Origin: Brachypodius melanocephalos
Taxonomy: Eukaryota > Chordata > Aves > Passeriformes > Pycnonotidae
Length of the DNA stretch: 64,000 nucleotides
Direction: 5' to 3'
Assembly (NCBI GenBank): GCA_013398615.1
Contig: VZSR01000520.1
Location: forward strand, 35,568,981-35,632,980
The first letter of the stretch is position 1. Each line of letters starts with the position of its first letter. Made by a program: the position numbers and the translations under genes. Shown here piece after piece: positions 27,146 through 39,684 of the stretch. Under the pieces are notes generated by a model. It worked only from the letters and a program-made list of their open reading frames with translations. It was not told where the DNA came from and did no database searches.

Positions 27146-27927
27146 CTTGCTGAGCCCACCTGACTAGAGGTGCTTCAGCTCTTCTTTGGAAGAAGAGTAT
27201 AAGGGAGCAACAGAGGCTCTGAGATACCTCAGGATCTGCTGGGTGAAAAGCTGTGAGGAGGTAGGAAGAAGAAGGTACAAGAAATGCCCCTGGGGCCATG
27301 ATATCTTGTGGGAATGACTGTTCACTCTACTCCATCCTATGGGACTGGGCCAAGCAAGCTGAGAACAACCAAAAGGAGGTACCTTCTTATCCAGAGGGTG
27401 ACACAACACAGGAGGACAGTGCTACAACATGTAGTGATGGCCAAAATATAAAAAGTATTTAAGAAGGAATAAAAATTTAAAGTGTGCGTTAATCCCTGTA
27501 GTGGGGACATAACCCAAAGCTCCACTAGGAATCCACAAGGTATAAAGTCCCACTATTAGATGGTTTACCAGGAAGGATAACTCTTCACTAACTCCATTGC
27601 TTATGTTCTTTCCTCAGACACCTAAAGACAACTGCAAAGGTCCCTCCTGGGCAGGGCAGCTTTCCAGTCTGATCTCCAGTCTGAACAGACTGGCTTCCTC
27701 CATATGTATGTTTTCATTTCTAATGAACAACTTGCCAGTGAGAAAAAGTGACAATGAACCGTTCATATAATGGCAATCTACAAGAGTGACAGATCTGGGA
27801 TACAATAAGATATTGTTTTTTACACTGTTTGAACAAGCAGTTATTTTCCAGAGCACAGAAAGAACCAGGGTGAGTGCTGGTCTAATAGCACATCTGCAGT
27901 ACTGTGTATTTAATAGGAAATATGCTT
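27146..27927. other. intergenic DNA between two CR1-type elements
   Basis: No gene, RNA or repeat is recognised. Confidence 0.55.
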
Positions 27928-28245
27928 GACAGAGTGGATCAGACCAGTGGTCTACTGTCTTCATCAGTAGTTATTCCCAGAGAGTTCACAGGAATGTGAG
28001 AGACATCCCACAATAGACCACTAGAAAATAATTTATTCACAAGAAAACCATCTCCTTAACTCACTTTCTTTAATGATGTCCTGCCTACTTTGAAGGCCGA
28101 TACCTTTTCCAGTTTGGACCTCTTATTATTCATATAAATTCCTAACCCTGCAGAGCAGTTGGCCTCAGTAATACTTCCTGGCAGAAAGTTCCACAGGTTA
28201 ATTATGTGTTAATTATTTCCCATGTTCCCTTTAAAATACCTGCAT
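27928..28245 (-). mobile_element. ancient CR1-like retrotransposon remnant
   Basis: The words GTGGATCAGACCAGTGGTCT, then CTTATTATTCATATAAAT, TTGGCCTCAGTAATA and AGTTCCACAGGTTAATTATG occur in the expected order of an old amniote CR1 3' region read in reverse complement. Several internal segments are lost. It is more diverged than the other CR1 copies here. The family was recognised from memory. Confidence 0.6.
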
Positions 28246-31200
28246 CCAAGTCAAAGAAAATGCTCACCTCCCTTTGGTTTCAGTAGACTCAGGGGCTCTC
28301 AGCCTTGGCAGCTGGGGGTGGCACTGACAAGGTGGCGAGGAATCCAGCTATACGTGCAGTTTACATTAAATGGAGCATACTCCAGCTGCCCTCATTTCTG
28401 ATAGAGATCTGAGCACTGCAGAGATTTAAGGTTCCCCACAGTGATCCATCACGGCTCTAGACTCAGACAGAGCTGCTTTCTGGGATGTGCAGCTCCCCGT
28501 GGAGCACTTTTCCACTCCAACAAAGAAGTCATTGTGTGTGTGTTTGTGCCTGTGCGTGGTGGATGGGGAGCAGGGAGTGAGCCACAGCACAGACTGATAC
28601 CTGCAGAAATATTAAGTGAATTGCTTCTGTCCCATCCTCAAGGTAAATTGTTAAATGCTCACTTGTGTCTGACACGATGATGCTGAGCTGGTGCTTTGAT
28701 TCGTGCCTTCATGCAGGCCCAGTTTCACACCACACCTCTTCTGACCCCCTGTCAACCTGAAAGAAATGGCCCAGCCCTCCCTCACCTGTGCACTGTCAAC
28801 AATTTCCAATTAATCCCTTCTGCTGGGACCACAGGGCTCTACAGGGACACCTCAGCTCATTGAGTAACCTGAGCACCAGGTCAGCAGCTGGTCTTGGTGG
28901 CACTGCCGTGGCTGGTGTGATGGGAGACACAGGCTGGGAGCACACGCCTGGAGGTGTCACAGCCAGGGGCAGGGGAGATTGGTGCCAGTTTGTGCTTCCC
29001 CTGCCTCCAACAGCCCTGCCTTCTCCCTCCTGTTGATGACAGTGCTCCTGAAATCGTGCAGTAGGTCAGATGAGGAACCTGATCCAGCTTAAAGCTAACA
29101 TGACCTTAAAACAGAAGAATACCTAAGGACAGGCTGTGATGAGAATAGTTCCCTTGCCCAGCTCAGTGTGGAGGCTGCAAACACTGCTGCTGGGGTGGCA
29201 AGGGCAGGAACACAGTGCTGGGAGGGCAGGAAAGCAAGGTTGGATGTCAATCTACACAGTGATTAGATTACAGGGATTGAAAAACGATAATCTTTTTCAC
29301 CTTTTAGTCTTTTCATTTGGCAAACTCTAAACATGCTACCGACACAGGCAGCAGCCCTGGGCTTGCACAGCATGCTGTGCACAGATGCTGGCCCGTCAGC
29401 GAGGCTGAGTGCTCCCAGCACAGGCTACACTGATCCCATGTGCCCTCCACAGCACAGGGGCAGGATGTGAACGGGAATGTGAGATCCAGAAGGAGCTCAG
29501 ATAAGGGGAGCCTTGCAAAGAAAAGGAAAACAAGCAGCACAAGAGTTCAGGGACATGAAATCAGAAGAGAACGAGGTGAGCAAGAAGCAGATTTGCTTTC
29601 CAGGGTACTCAAGTTTTATCACAAGAGCTCTGAAACATCTTATGTTCGCTTGTTCTCTCCCTCTGGGGACAGTAGCTGCTTGGACATGGTGGGAGGTGAC
29701 ATGTGATAGCCTGGAACCTCTCACCCAGGTCTGAGAGACCAGACCAACACAGCGGCCCTGCTAGACAGGATGGGCATTTTTTTGCAGACCAGAACACCAA
29801 AGCTATTATAACTGTGCTTAATGTCACCAGAGTTTCAGTCTTATCTTAATGGATAGGCAGACGCTATTTTTAGAATTAGTCAAGAATCTAAGATCAGCTC
29901 AAAATACAGTTTCCTCCAGCACCCAGGTTACATTGCTCTGACTTTGAGGAAAGAGAATAAACCTGGAGACCAAAAATTCAAAATAGAAACACATGAACAG
30001 GGATATTTTAGGATATAATTTTCACAGGTCATGGAGTGCTTGATGGATGTGTCTGATGTGTGCTAGCATCAGAACTGCTGAGTCCTGATCCAGTAGCCAT
30101 TTCCTTCCATATTTCTAGATGCAGAATATTTTTTCCATAGTCTTAGTGATACATTAAGTATGGCAGCAAAGGGACAAGGACTGTTGACTCTGCACCTACT
30201 GAAGTTTTCCTAGGGAATGTCGCAATGACAAATTTACCCATTCCAGCCTTAAAAACAAAATCTGAAAACCCAGCCTTCATTATTTCCCTCTGTAAATGTT
30301 GGGTTTTCCTAGCAAGCCAAAAATCATAGCACCGAAATACTTGGGAGAGAACAGTCATCAAGAACTGTATAAGCACTTCTGCTACACCTTGGCATTAGCA
30401 GTGACTGCACTGTTTTCTTTAGAAGCTTCTGAGTGGCAGGAAAGTGGATATAAAAAAGAATAAATAGTTAGAAATTGTACAATATTCAAGCAGACTGTAA
30501 TAATGTTAAATACCATTTTAAAGCCCCTAAACTACTTTAAAAACAACAAAAAAGGGACTGATTTACAATCTGCTTCACAGCTGAAGGGTGGAGTCCAGTA
30601 GGAATATTTGCCTTTGGATATGCTAGTAAAATAACAAACCTATATTAATCCAGTCTTGAACATAACTGCCAAGATTTTGAGTGTATCCGTCTGTTAACAG
30701 TATAGCAAAACAGTCAAAACAGACTTTATTTTAAAAAGGAATAAAAAGATGAAGGCACCACTAAGACAGAAGTCAGTTATTCATTATAATACTTTTTGCA
30801 GCAGTGCTTCACTTCAGAAGCTGGAGAGCTGGTGGTTTTCTTTGCTTTGTTGTCAGATGTTTGACATGCAAGTCAGAGATGAACAAGTCATGCACACACC
30901 CACTTACAGTGTGTATGTATATATATATATGTATATATACAGATAGATATGTACTAAAGATTGAATTAGTAAACGTTTTTACTTGGGGAAGAGGCATGAG
31001 ATATAGACACAAGTCCCAGTGCACAGAGAAAATAATATCTTGATCATGGTTCATGGGCACCGTGGCAGAATTAGGTCACCAAGCATGTACCCTCTTGTGA
31101 CCAGCTTATCACAATGTCAGTAGCTAATGGGCATGAAGCAAGAGAGCAACTACCTGCAAATCCACTGAACAGAACAGGCGTGTTTGAGTTGAAGTATTAC

Positions 31201-32524
31201 ATGGTGGGGCACAGTCATGACTGGCAAGCAAAAGGGAGAAGAGTTACGCCAGCAGCTCCCACATTACACTGCACATAGGAAGAGATGGACTGCCAGAGCA
31301 GAGTGACTGTGAGAGGCAGAACAGCTCAGCAATGTCTCTGCAAACTCAGCTGATCAGCTCATGGTGCTAACAGGCTTGCTCAAAATTGCTAACAGATTGC
31401 AATTATTCACACCACACAGAATACTGGGAGTGAGCCGAGATGTCTCTTATGGAAACCATTACAGACCAAACCACTGGGCCCTATCTTTTCTGCATAAATG
31501 AACAGAGCTTGACTGAGTCAGCAGAGGTTCCCCATTTAACACGAGCAAAGAATGTGGCCCTGCTGCTTCGAGCCCTCAAAATATGCCAAAACTGTCACCT
31601 TTAAGGTCTGAGTGATCAAGGTTTTCTCTTTACCTCCAAAACAATTCCTTCATCAGTCCCTCAACACAGGTAAAGCAAAACAACTTGAAATATTCCAACC
31701 CATACTTGAACAAAAATTAAATAATAAGAGAGACTTATAGCAAGAGAACAGATTGTGCTTGATTCTTGGTACCAAACTCTTCCTCAGTGAGAAGTTTCAC
31801 TTTTGTCTGTTTGGCAGGTAGTTGTAGACAATGTGGTGGAGACAAAGGGCTGCTCCAGCATCAGTATGTGGCAGATGACACAAGGCACATGACAGGAGGA
31901 AAACACCTTCCTGTGATGTGCTGGGATCTTGAAGAACCAAGCTACTTATTGCCCTCACCATTGCCAGTAGTTTGTGACTAAATAATAGCATCCAAAGATG
32001 TCAGTAATAGCTTTTCACTGTGGGGATTATTCTAAGAATGAGTGAAGAAAACCTTCCCTTTACCATATAACTTCAAACACAAAAAGCAGAAGTTGAAGGG
32101 CACAAGCACAGGCAATTCTAAAATAAAACAATATTTTATAACAAACAGCTGCCCTACACACCTGTCCCAAAAAGTACTTGTTGGGCGTCTCTCATTGTTC
32201 ATGGAAGAATAGGAATATTTTGGGTTGAAGACAAGTGCTATCACCATGTTTTTGTTGTGCTTCACTGTGCAGAAAAGCAGCCTTCTGTAACCTTGTACAG
32301 AAAAGCAACCTCAGCACCATTCTTCAGTGAGTGTTCTTCTGGTACGTCCACATTAAATTGAGGATGACACTGACACCCCAGCTATCTTGGTCAGTCAGCT
32401 CCAAAATGACATTTTAATGACAAGTTTATAATTCTGTGATAAATATCTCTGACTTGGGCTTCTGGGTACTATCCTTATGTAAAGCAAAAGGAAATGCTGG
32501 TGAGCTCCTGAGTACACTGAAGCC
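28246..32524. other. intergenic DNA with a TA-rich microsatellite
   Basis: About 4.3 kb with no gene recognised. Short open frames here are random-looking, without splice or homology support. A TA/TG microsatellite lies at 30910-30952. Confidence 0.6.
30910..30952. repeat. (TA)n/(TG)n microsatellite
   Basis: GTGTATGTATATATATATAT followed by further TA units and GATAGATA. A simple repeat. Confidence 0.9.
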
Positions 32525-33317
32525 AGTGGGTCTGATGGGTCGATGGACTGAGGCCAACAGTATGAGGCTCAAGGCCAATTGCTGCATTTGGCCACAACAA
32601 CCCCAGGCAGGGACACAGGCTGGGGACAGAGTGGCTGGGAAGCTGCCTGGTGGAAAAGGACCTGGGGGTGCCATTTGACAGCAGCTGGACATGAGCCAGC
32701 AGTGCCCAGGTGGCCAAGCAGGCCAATGGCATCCTGGCCTGTGTCAGCAATAGTGCAGCCAGCAGGACCAGGGCAGGGATTGTCCCCCTGCACTCAGCAC
32801 TGGTGAGGTCACACCTCAAATCCTGTGCTCAGTTCTGGGCCCCTCAGGACAAGAGAGACATTGAGGGGCTGGAGCATGTCCAGAGAAGGGCAACAGAGTT
32901 GGAGAAGGGTCTGGAGCACAAGTCTTGAGAGGAGCAGCTGGGAGAGTTGGGGGTGTTTAGCTTGGAGAAAAGGAGGCTCAGAAAGGACTTTACCACTTTC
33001 TACAGCTACACGAAAAGAGCTTCTAGCCAGGTGGGGATTGCTGTCTTCTCCCAGGCAACAAGTAACATAGGACAAGAGGACATGGTCTCAAGCCATGCCA
33101 TAGGAGGTTCAGATATCAGGAAGAATTTGTTCTCCGAAGGAGTTGTGTATTAGGCTGCCCAGGGAAGTTGTGGAATCACCATGCCTGGAGGTGTTGAAAA
33201 AATGACTGAAGATAGCACTTAGTGCTGTGGTCTAGTTGACCAGGAGGTGATCAGTCCAAGATTGAACTGGATGATCCTGGAGGTCTTTTCCAACCTAAAT
33301 AATTTTGTGACTGTGAC
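32525..33317 (+). mobile_element. CR1 LINE 3' part with intact terminus
   Basis: The element covers the end of CR1 ORF2 and the 3' UTR. Diagnostic stretches are GCCACAACAACCCCAGGCAG, TGGGCCCCTCAGGACAAGAG, CTGGAGCATGTCCAGAGAAG, GAACTGGATGATCCTGGAGG and TCTTTTCCAACCTAA. It ends in imperfect 8-bp repeats (ATTTTGTGACTGTGA). The ORF2 portion is broken by stops. It is 5'-truncated, and the 5' boundary is approximate. Confidence 0.92.
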
Positions 33318-34689
33318 TTTCACCAGTGGATCAGGATTTCAATCTGTATTTTGTTCGGTCTATAAACTTTGGCTGGGCAAATTACTTAATGAACCATTTA
33401 ACAATTTATTGCTTTGGAGAGAGTTACTTATTTTCCCCTCCTTTGTTTTCTCCTCTGATAGAACACTCAGAGCTTTATAAACCATAATCAACAAGTTTTG
33501 AAAGCATTTAGACATCTTGAGATAACAGCACACTACAGGTGTACAGTGTATTTATTCTTAACACTTCAGGCCAGTGGTCCTCAAGGTAGAAGCTGCAAAG
33601 CCATAGCTTACAGAGTTGGGTTGCAAGTTCATTTGAAGTGCAAATGGCTCACAAGGAGAAACCGTGACATGAACCTGGGAGTGGTATTGGGAGTGAGGTC
33701 ACGAACCTGGTGGTGAAACCAGAAGAAATGTCCATCAGTTTTGCTAGTTCCAGAAGAGCTTAAAATAGCAGGCTTTGTGCTGATAAATATGTTTCCACTC
33801 AAGGCTACAATGCAAAGTCCCACAGACCTGCTTTTCTGTTGAGCTCTCCCTCAAGAACAACAACAGAAAGTTCTGTCTACGCCAGTGATCTACTCAATTA
33901 GATTTTACTTCAATATGTGTTAAGAGATTGGAACAAGATTTTAAACAAATGTTTACTCCCAAAAAGAGCCTTAACAGACTCAAACCTGTATTTCCCATGT
34001 GTATACATCATCCAAATAATAATAATAATAAAAAGTCTCTGGGACATACTGTGAATATCAGTTTGGCTACCAGCTTTACTGCATGGAAAACTTCCCAGCA
34101 GGTGGTTGTAATCCTTCTAGAAAGGAACAGGGCTGGATCAGCAGCACCTTGGGGTGTGAGGTGCCCGTCTCTTATTGGATTTACGCTGTGATAATCTAAG
34201 CACAAAACCACAGCTTCTTGGGTTACTTCATTAAGAAGCTGACATTTTGGTTCATGAAGCCGTGTCTAAGCACTTGGCTTGCATTTTTGTTTATCACTGG
34301 TAAACAACTGTTGTCTTCAGCTTTTACAAAGCTAACTGGTTTTTCTTGGGTATTGGACTCTCTCTTTGTCCTCAAAGTATATTTCATTTTCCAGGAACAT
34401 TATGTCCTGGAAAACATTTTTCATAGGGCAATAACAAATAAATAAAGAAATTCCCCTCCAAAGGGTTTTCATTTGTCACATATAATTTATGCCCATGTTA
34501 GATTCATTCCTTAAAATAAATACTGAAACCTCAGAGAAAGCCCTTGTTCAGGTCTGCAAAGGGAAAAAGTGCCGTGTAAATGGGAGTGGTGGTTCAGCAC
34601 AGCCTGAGCCCCACTGGTACCCTCAGAGAGCAGAGCAGCAGACCGGGGTTTTTACTGGCCTCTGTTGTGTCTGTTGAACTGCTGCTCCG
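33318..34689. other. intergenic DNA with a short AAT microsatellite
   Basis: No gene is recognised. An (AAT)n tract of about 19 bp lies at 34014-34032. The rest looks like ordinary unique DNA. Confidence 0.6.
34014..34032. repeat. (AAT)n microsatellite
   Basis: Short run of about five to six AAT units. Confidence 0.85.
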
Positions 34690-35560
34690 TCTTTAGTGAA
34701 ATCTCAAGGAACAGAAATCCTCTATTAAAACCACCTGCACAGCTTTGTCAGCCGAGCTCCGCGCTGTCAAGTGACTTAGCTTCTTAAGCCAATACAAGTC
34801 ATTAAGAAGAAGGTGAATTAGAGATTTAGACGTTGCCGATAGTAACTATCTCTGATCAATTGATATCTTCCTCTGATAAAGCGGCGCTCCCCGGCCGACC
34901 CCCTTCTCCGCCTCATCCGTGCAGACCCCGACCACTGGATCTAATTACGGGTGAGGAACACCAGGCCCTCGTCAGCGCTGAAAGGCCATCAGTAGGCCTA
35001 TCCATTAATAACTCTCCTGTGCGCTGTACATTGTAATTGTCAGACTGCAATTTACAGTAATCCTCCAATGCAAAACTTAAATAGCTGCAGCTGATTTGAA
35101 ATTCATACAACCAGTTGAAAGAGAGAAAAACAAGATGCACGGGTTAAAAGGCCAAATTGTGCAAGTGTGTGCGCTGAGTGACAGACATTTTAGTACTAGC
35201 CTGGGACCATATTTTAAAAGGTCACTGAAAACTTTTGGCTTGGGCCCTCTGACAAACAATGAACTTTCCATATATTTATTTGCCATCTCTTTGTTTTTAC
35301 AGCAAGCAGAATAAATGAGTTAAATGACGTTGTGCGGGTCTGCACATTGTCAGCACAGGTTATAAGTCATTATTAAACTCCATCAAATCAGACCAAACCC
35401 GGTCTAGGCAATGAGACTAAAAGTTATTTGCATTCCTTCTGTCATAAAAAATCATATCCCCTTACCCAAGACTTTCGTTTCTTTATTAAATGCAGCCACA
35501 AGAGTATTTCAGGTCTGGCAATGTGAGCTCAGGAAAACCCACTCTGTATAACTCAGTGTA
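34690..35560. promoter_or_regulatory. candidate conserved non-coding element A (CpG-rich core)
   Basis: The core at 34881-34931 has seven CpGs in about 50 bp, unlike the CpG-poor surroundings. Around it lie a perfect palindrome ATCAATTGAT (34855-34864, PBX/CUT-like half sites), CTAATTA (34941-34947), ATTAAT near 35004, and many AT-rich motif-like words up to about 35560. No coding potential, splice-site pattern or CR1 similarity was found. In human, GSC lies on this side of DICER1, so a GSC enhancer is a reasonable inference but unproven. An unannotated promoter is the alternative. Confidence 0.48.
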
Positions 35561-35779
35561 ACAGCTTAGAACCGATTCCACTAAAATGTCCCAGTTGAGT
35601 GTATCTGGGCACTCAATCAAGACACACATATTACTTTTAAATAAGATTAGACTTTATATTTTGCTGCTTAAGTTAAAACTTTTCATGTCATTCTCTCATT
35701 TTATGTAAACTCCAACATAATTCTGTTTTAGAGAATACTTCAAACAAATTAAAATCCTCAACTTGAATGTGTCTAGCAA

Positions 35780-36130
35780 AACTCGCCTAATGGCATAGCA
35801 AGCTGTTTGGTGACACTAAAACACTTTTAAATAAGATGAATTTTCCCTGCATTGCCCTGGCTTTGTAATTACTGCTGCTGAACAGCAGACGCCTTTGGTT
35901 ACAATGGCAAAAGCAGCGGCTCGCGCTCTGAAACTTATTTGACAAATAACTTACAAGTGACCTGCAACATCTGTTTAAAAAATTGTCCTTTCGTATCTGC
36001 CTCGAGTCGAGTCCAGCATCAATTATGAAATGCAAACATATCATCTGGAGCCAAGGGCAGCTTTTACACATACACAAGGCATGGTGTGGGGAGGGGGCGG
36101 GCTGCAGGCACCTTCCTTACGCCAGTCAAC
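35780..36130. promoter_or_regulatory. candidate conserved non-coding element B
   Basis: It has a non-repetitive, mixed composition that keeps CpGs (GCGGCTCGCGCTCTG, CTCGAGTCGAG) inside AT-rich DNA. It also contains TAATTA (35866-35871), an octamer-type ATGCAAA (36030-36036) and several CANNTG E-boxes. No ORF or transposon explains it. It looks like a developmental enhancer; conservation could not be tested here. Confidence 0.42.
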
Positions 36131-36139
36131 GGGAAAGAA

Positions 36140-39100
36140 AATGTGTCAGTAAGACTCCATCTGAGCTACCAGGTTGGAGCATCACGCTAATGAGATCCAG
36201 CGACACACAGCCACGGGCCTGATTGCAGCCGTGCTCGACTCCTGGGCGCTCAGGAGGACGTGAGCCGTGGTGGGATGGGACTTGGAGAGGTGGGCAGTGA
36301 TGGCCAGGACTTTCAGCCACCCTGGACATCAGCCAGATCAGCAGGATCACAGAACCTTAGAAGCCCAGCCGGGAGCTTCGCTCATCCAGAAGGTGCCAGC
36401 AATGGGTATGTAAGTCACATCAAACCCTCTGGAGCTGAGAACATCTACTCAGCAAAGGATGCCACACTCCAAAGAACACCAGCAAAAGGCTTTCATGACA
36501 GCCTGGTTTACGCTCCCAAAATCCTAAAGTGATGGAGAGGATGCTCTTCAATCTCCAAAGCTCTCCTCAACCCTACCTCTCAATAGTTTAATACTGTGCT
36601 CCTTGGCATAACATCAGCTCAGGCTGAGATTGAGCTCATGGTACAAAAGCAGATGGAAGAGTGAAATAGAGCACTTCTCTCTTCTTCAGAGATTGGAAAA
36701 ATTTTTCAAGTTCTTATAAGTCTTTTTATGTGGGAGTCAGTAAAAATAAAATAAGAAATTCTGATTGTATGTAATCCTGAATTACATTATTTTGGATCTG
36801 ATTAAAAAGCTATACTACAAGGTTTGATTCAAATAACATGTGCAGTACAGATATCCCTTCACATCAATAAATATAAATAGTTTAACTATTGAATATAAAC
36901 TTTTAGAGAACTATTTCATTCTTGCAATCAAAATAGTCTGCTTCTAACTTATGGGGAAGCACATGTAAAATACAGGTTGAACAATACTGAAATATTGATC
37001 TCTGCAGCTTTAAAAGATATTTACTTGTAGGAGATCAAAGGCAGATCTAAAAATTTACTTGTGCAGGTCTCTTTCTCTCTCTGCTGCTTTTTTCATTTAC
37101 CTTCTTATACATGAACCTAATCAGCAACCAAGCTCAACCATCAAGTGATAGCATTTCTGCAGCTAATTGTAGCATATTGGAGTCCAGTAAAGAATATTAT
37201 TAAACTGTCCTATAACTCACGTTTTGTGTGAAAAACTGGGACTTGAAAAACACCTGCCCAAACAATTCATAAACACACAGCACAGCAAATACCTACGGTA
37301 ATTCACTGGATTTACAACCATCATATTATATTAAACATACAGTATCAAAATTTATCACCTATTACACAGATTCCTGTTTTAATAATATCTTGTTCTTGTA
37401 CAATTGCACCTTCTCTCCCAAAGGGTCCCAAAGCACTTTAAAATCATACATACAGGAATTGCTTCATTCACTGTGGAAATACAGCTGCCTCTGGGGTGGA
37501 GCAGGGGTGAGGGGAGCAGAGGAATTGTGCACGTTGTGCACAGCCATTATAAACACTGACAGTCCAGAGAGATGGCTGGGGACGGGGAGCAGAGAAAATT
37601 ACTCTGAAGTCTCAGGAGCATCGTATAAAAAGCATGATCACAGTTGCAGGTGAGGGAGGTGCACAGGCAGCTGCGGCAGAACTCAGCACAGTTTGGGGTG
37701 TTCTTGCCCTAACCATCAGCAGTAAGCAATCCTACCATCACTGTAGGGCCAGCCCACAGCCTCCAGCTCCAACCCACAGGCAGTGGGTCATGGACAGGGA
37801 TGAACCTCCCCGTGGTGCAGCTTTGGTTGGATATTTGCATTCCCCTGGTGAGGGGGCTCATCTGAAGGCTTAAAGGCTCTGTCTCCAGTATCACCACACT
37901 GCACTGCGCAGATCCCCCAGAAATAACCCCAGCTGTGCTTCTTGGAAGCCACAGGAAAACGGGAGTGCCCTGGTAGATATCTCTGTGGTGGGCAACTGGA
38001 TGAAATGGTACAAAACCAATGCAATATTAGAACAGTTCAAGAAATGTGTGGGCTTTTGCTAGGCTGTTTATCCAGTTAGAACTTGGCTGTCAGAGACTGC
38101 TGCTACCTACACCCTTGAAAAATGTGCTCCTCAGCGGGCTTCAACTGCAGCTTCATCTCCTTCATACCTGCCATATTTGCCAAAGGAGTCTCTCGTGCCT
38201 TCATATCAACCCCAAATCTCTCCAGCTCGCTCTCATTCAGGACCTCCTCTGACCCTCTCCGATCAAGGCAAGGAATCAACTTCTGAATTGGTAGATTTAG
38301 CTTTACAAGGAAATCAAGTGAGAAGCTTAAAACTGGCCCCTGAAAATCACTACCAATGAATTTACTCCTGCCTACTAGACCACTGTGGCTCTACCTGTTT
38401 CCACCACTGCCCAGCTCTTCCCCACAATGATCACCCATTTCTGGGGGTGTTATTTATGTGCTGGGTTGCCCAGATTTGTGTCCTTTCCTCTGTATATTTG
38501 AAGTGTCTCTGAATCTTGGCATTTCTTCCAGCATATTTTCAGTCTACACCTTTCTCTATTTGTTGATACATTTCAGGTGGTTATGCAGGTCCCCAATCAC
38601 TCCTTGCCTCAGTCATTGCAGTTTCTGGGATTTCCTGACACACATCTACCCTGTAAAAAAAGCACTTGCTGTATATGCAGCATAGACTATGAACTCAGGT
38701 CTAGTTTATCTCCTACAGCCTATGTGCCATAAGGCTGTGCTGCAATTTATTTATCTGCTGCATTAAGTAACCCTTCACCTTAGCTAACCTGCCAATAAAC
38801 CAACATCACTTTAGAAGAAACCTTCCACAAAGGTTGCTGTATGGTTATTTTACATTAAATTCAACAGCTTGCAATTAAATGTTGAGTAAAATAAGGATTT
38901 CCCTCTCAACATGGAAGTACAAGGGGGTGTGTTTGATTGAGCCCTGCAACGTGGATGGGGAAGGTCTCACATGCCTTTCTCTGCCTTTCTGTACCTGCTG
39001 AGAAGAGTGGCATTCTTTGGGAATTCAGCTCTACGTGGCAGGCAGTATATTCAGTGCTCCATGCAGGAACCCTTCCAGTTGACAGATTCCACAGAAAGAG

Positions 39101-39526
39101 CAACATTTTAAAGCTCAACAAAGGCATTTGGTCCAGCAAAAAATGGTTACTAAATCTTCCACAGATCCCCTCCCATCTCCACCACAAGCAATCTCAACAC
39201 CATTGTTGAGGCAGAGTCCCAGGAACTTTTGCCCTTGCTCTACTGCAGGTTTTTGCTGGCACAGCCCTGCACAGCAGCCAGTTGGCCAGACAGGGAGTAC
39301 AGCTGCCTATGCCATGCTTGTTTTTATAATGAGATCTCTTTTGCCTAGAGCACATGTACTATGTAAAGCTGGGAAAAAGGTGATGAGTGTTGCTGGCAGG
39401 AACATAATGCCCTGCTATTCCAGCTAGAATCACCCAGAAAGCAATAATTTCTTAACTTGAAATTGGTGCTGCAAAAGAACATTAATTGGTATACTTGTGT
39501 GAGAATAGGACAGATCTTAGAATAGG
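36140..39526. other. intergenic DNA
   Basis: Mostly unremarkable, with no gene recognised. A weak candidate for an old interspersed repeat is listed separately at 37411-37520. Confidence 0.55.
37411..37520. repeat. possible ancient amniote interspersed repeat
   Basis: Phrases such as GGTCCCAAAGCACTTTAAAA and GCTGCCTCTGGGGTGGAGCA resemble an old repeat family of reptile and bird genomes that I recall but cannot name with confidence. Orientation and boundaries are uncertain. Confidence 0.28.
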
Positions 39527-39684
39527 CAGAGAAGTTGTGGGTGCCTAGTCCCTGGAAGTGTTGAAGGCCAGCCTGGCTGGGGCTTTGAGCAAATTGGTCT
39601 AGTGGAAGGTGTCCCTGACCATCGTGGGGCAGGGCAGGATTACACTGTAAGGTACCTTTCATTCCAAACCACTATATGACTCTC
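39527..39684 (+). mobile_element. CR1 3' end fragment
   Basis: It matches the CR1 3' region: GAAGTTGTGGGTGCC, CTGGAAGTGTTGAAGGCCAG, GGGGCTTTGAGCAA, then TGGTCTAGTGGAAGGTGTCC. The terminal part is degraded (CATTCCAAACCACTATATGA). It is 5'-truncated, as most genomic CR1 copies are. Confidence 0.88.
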
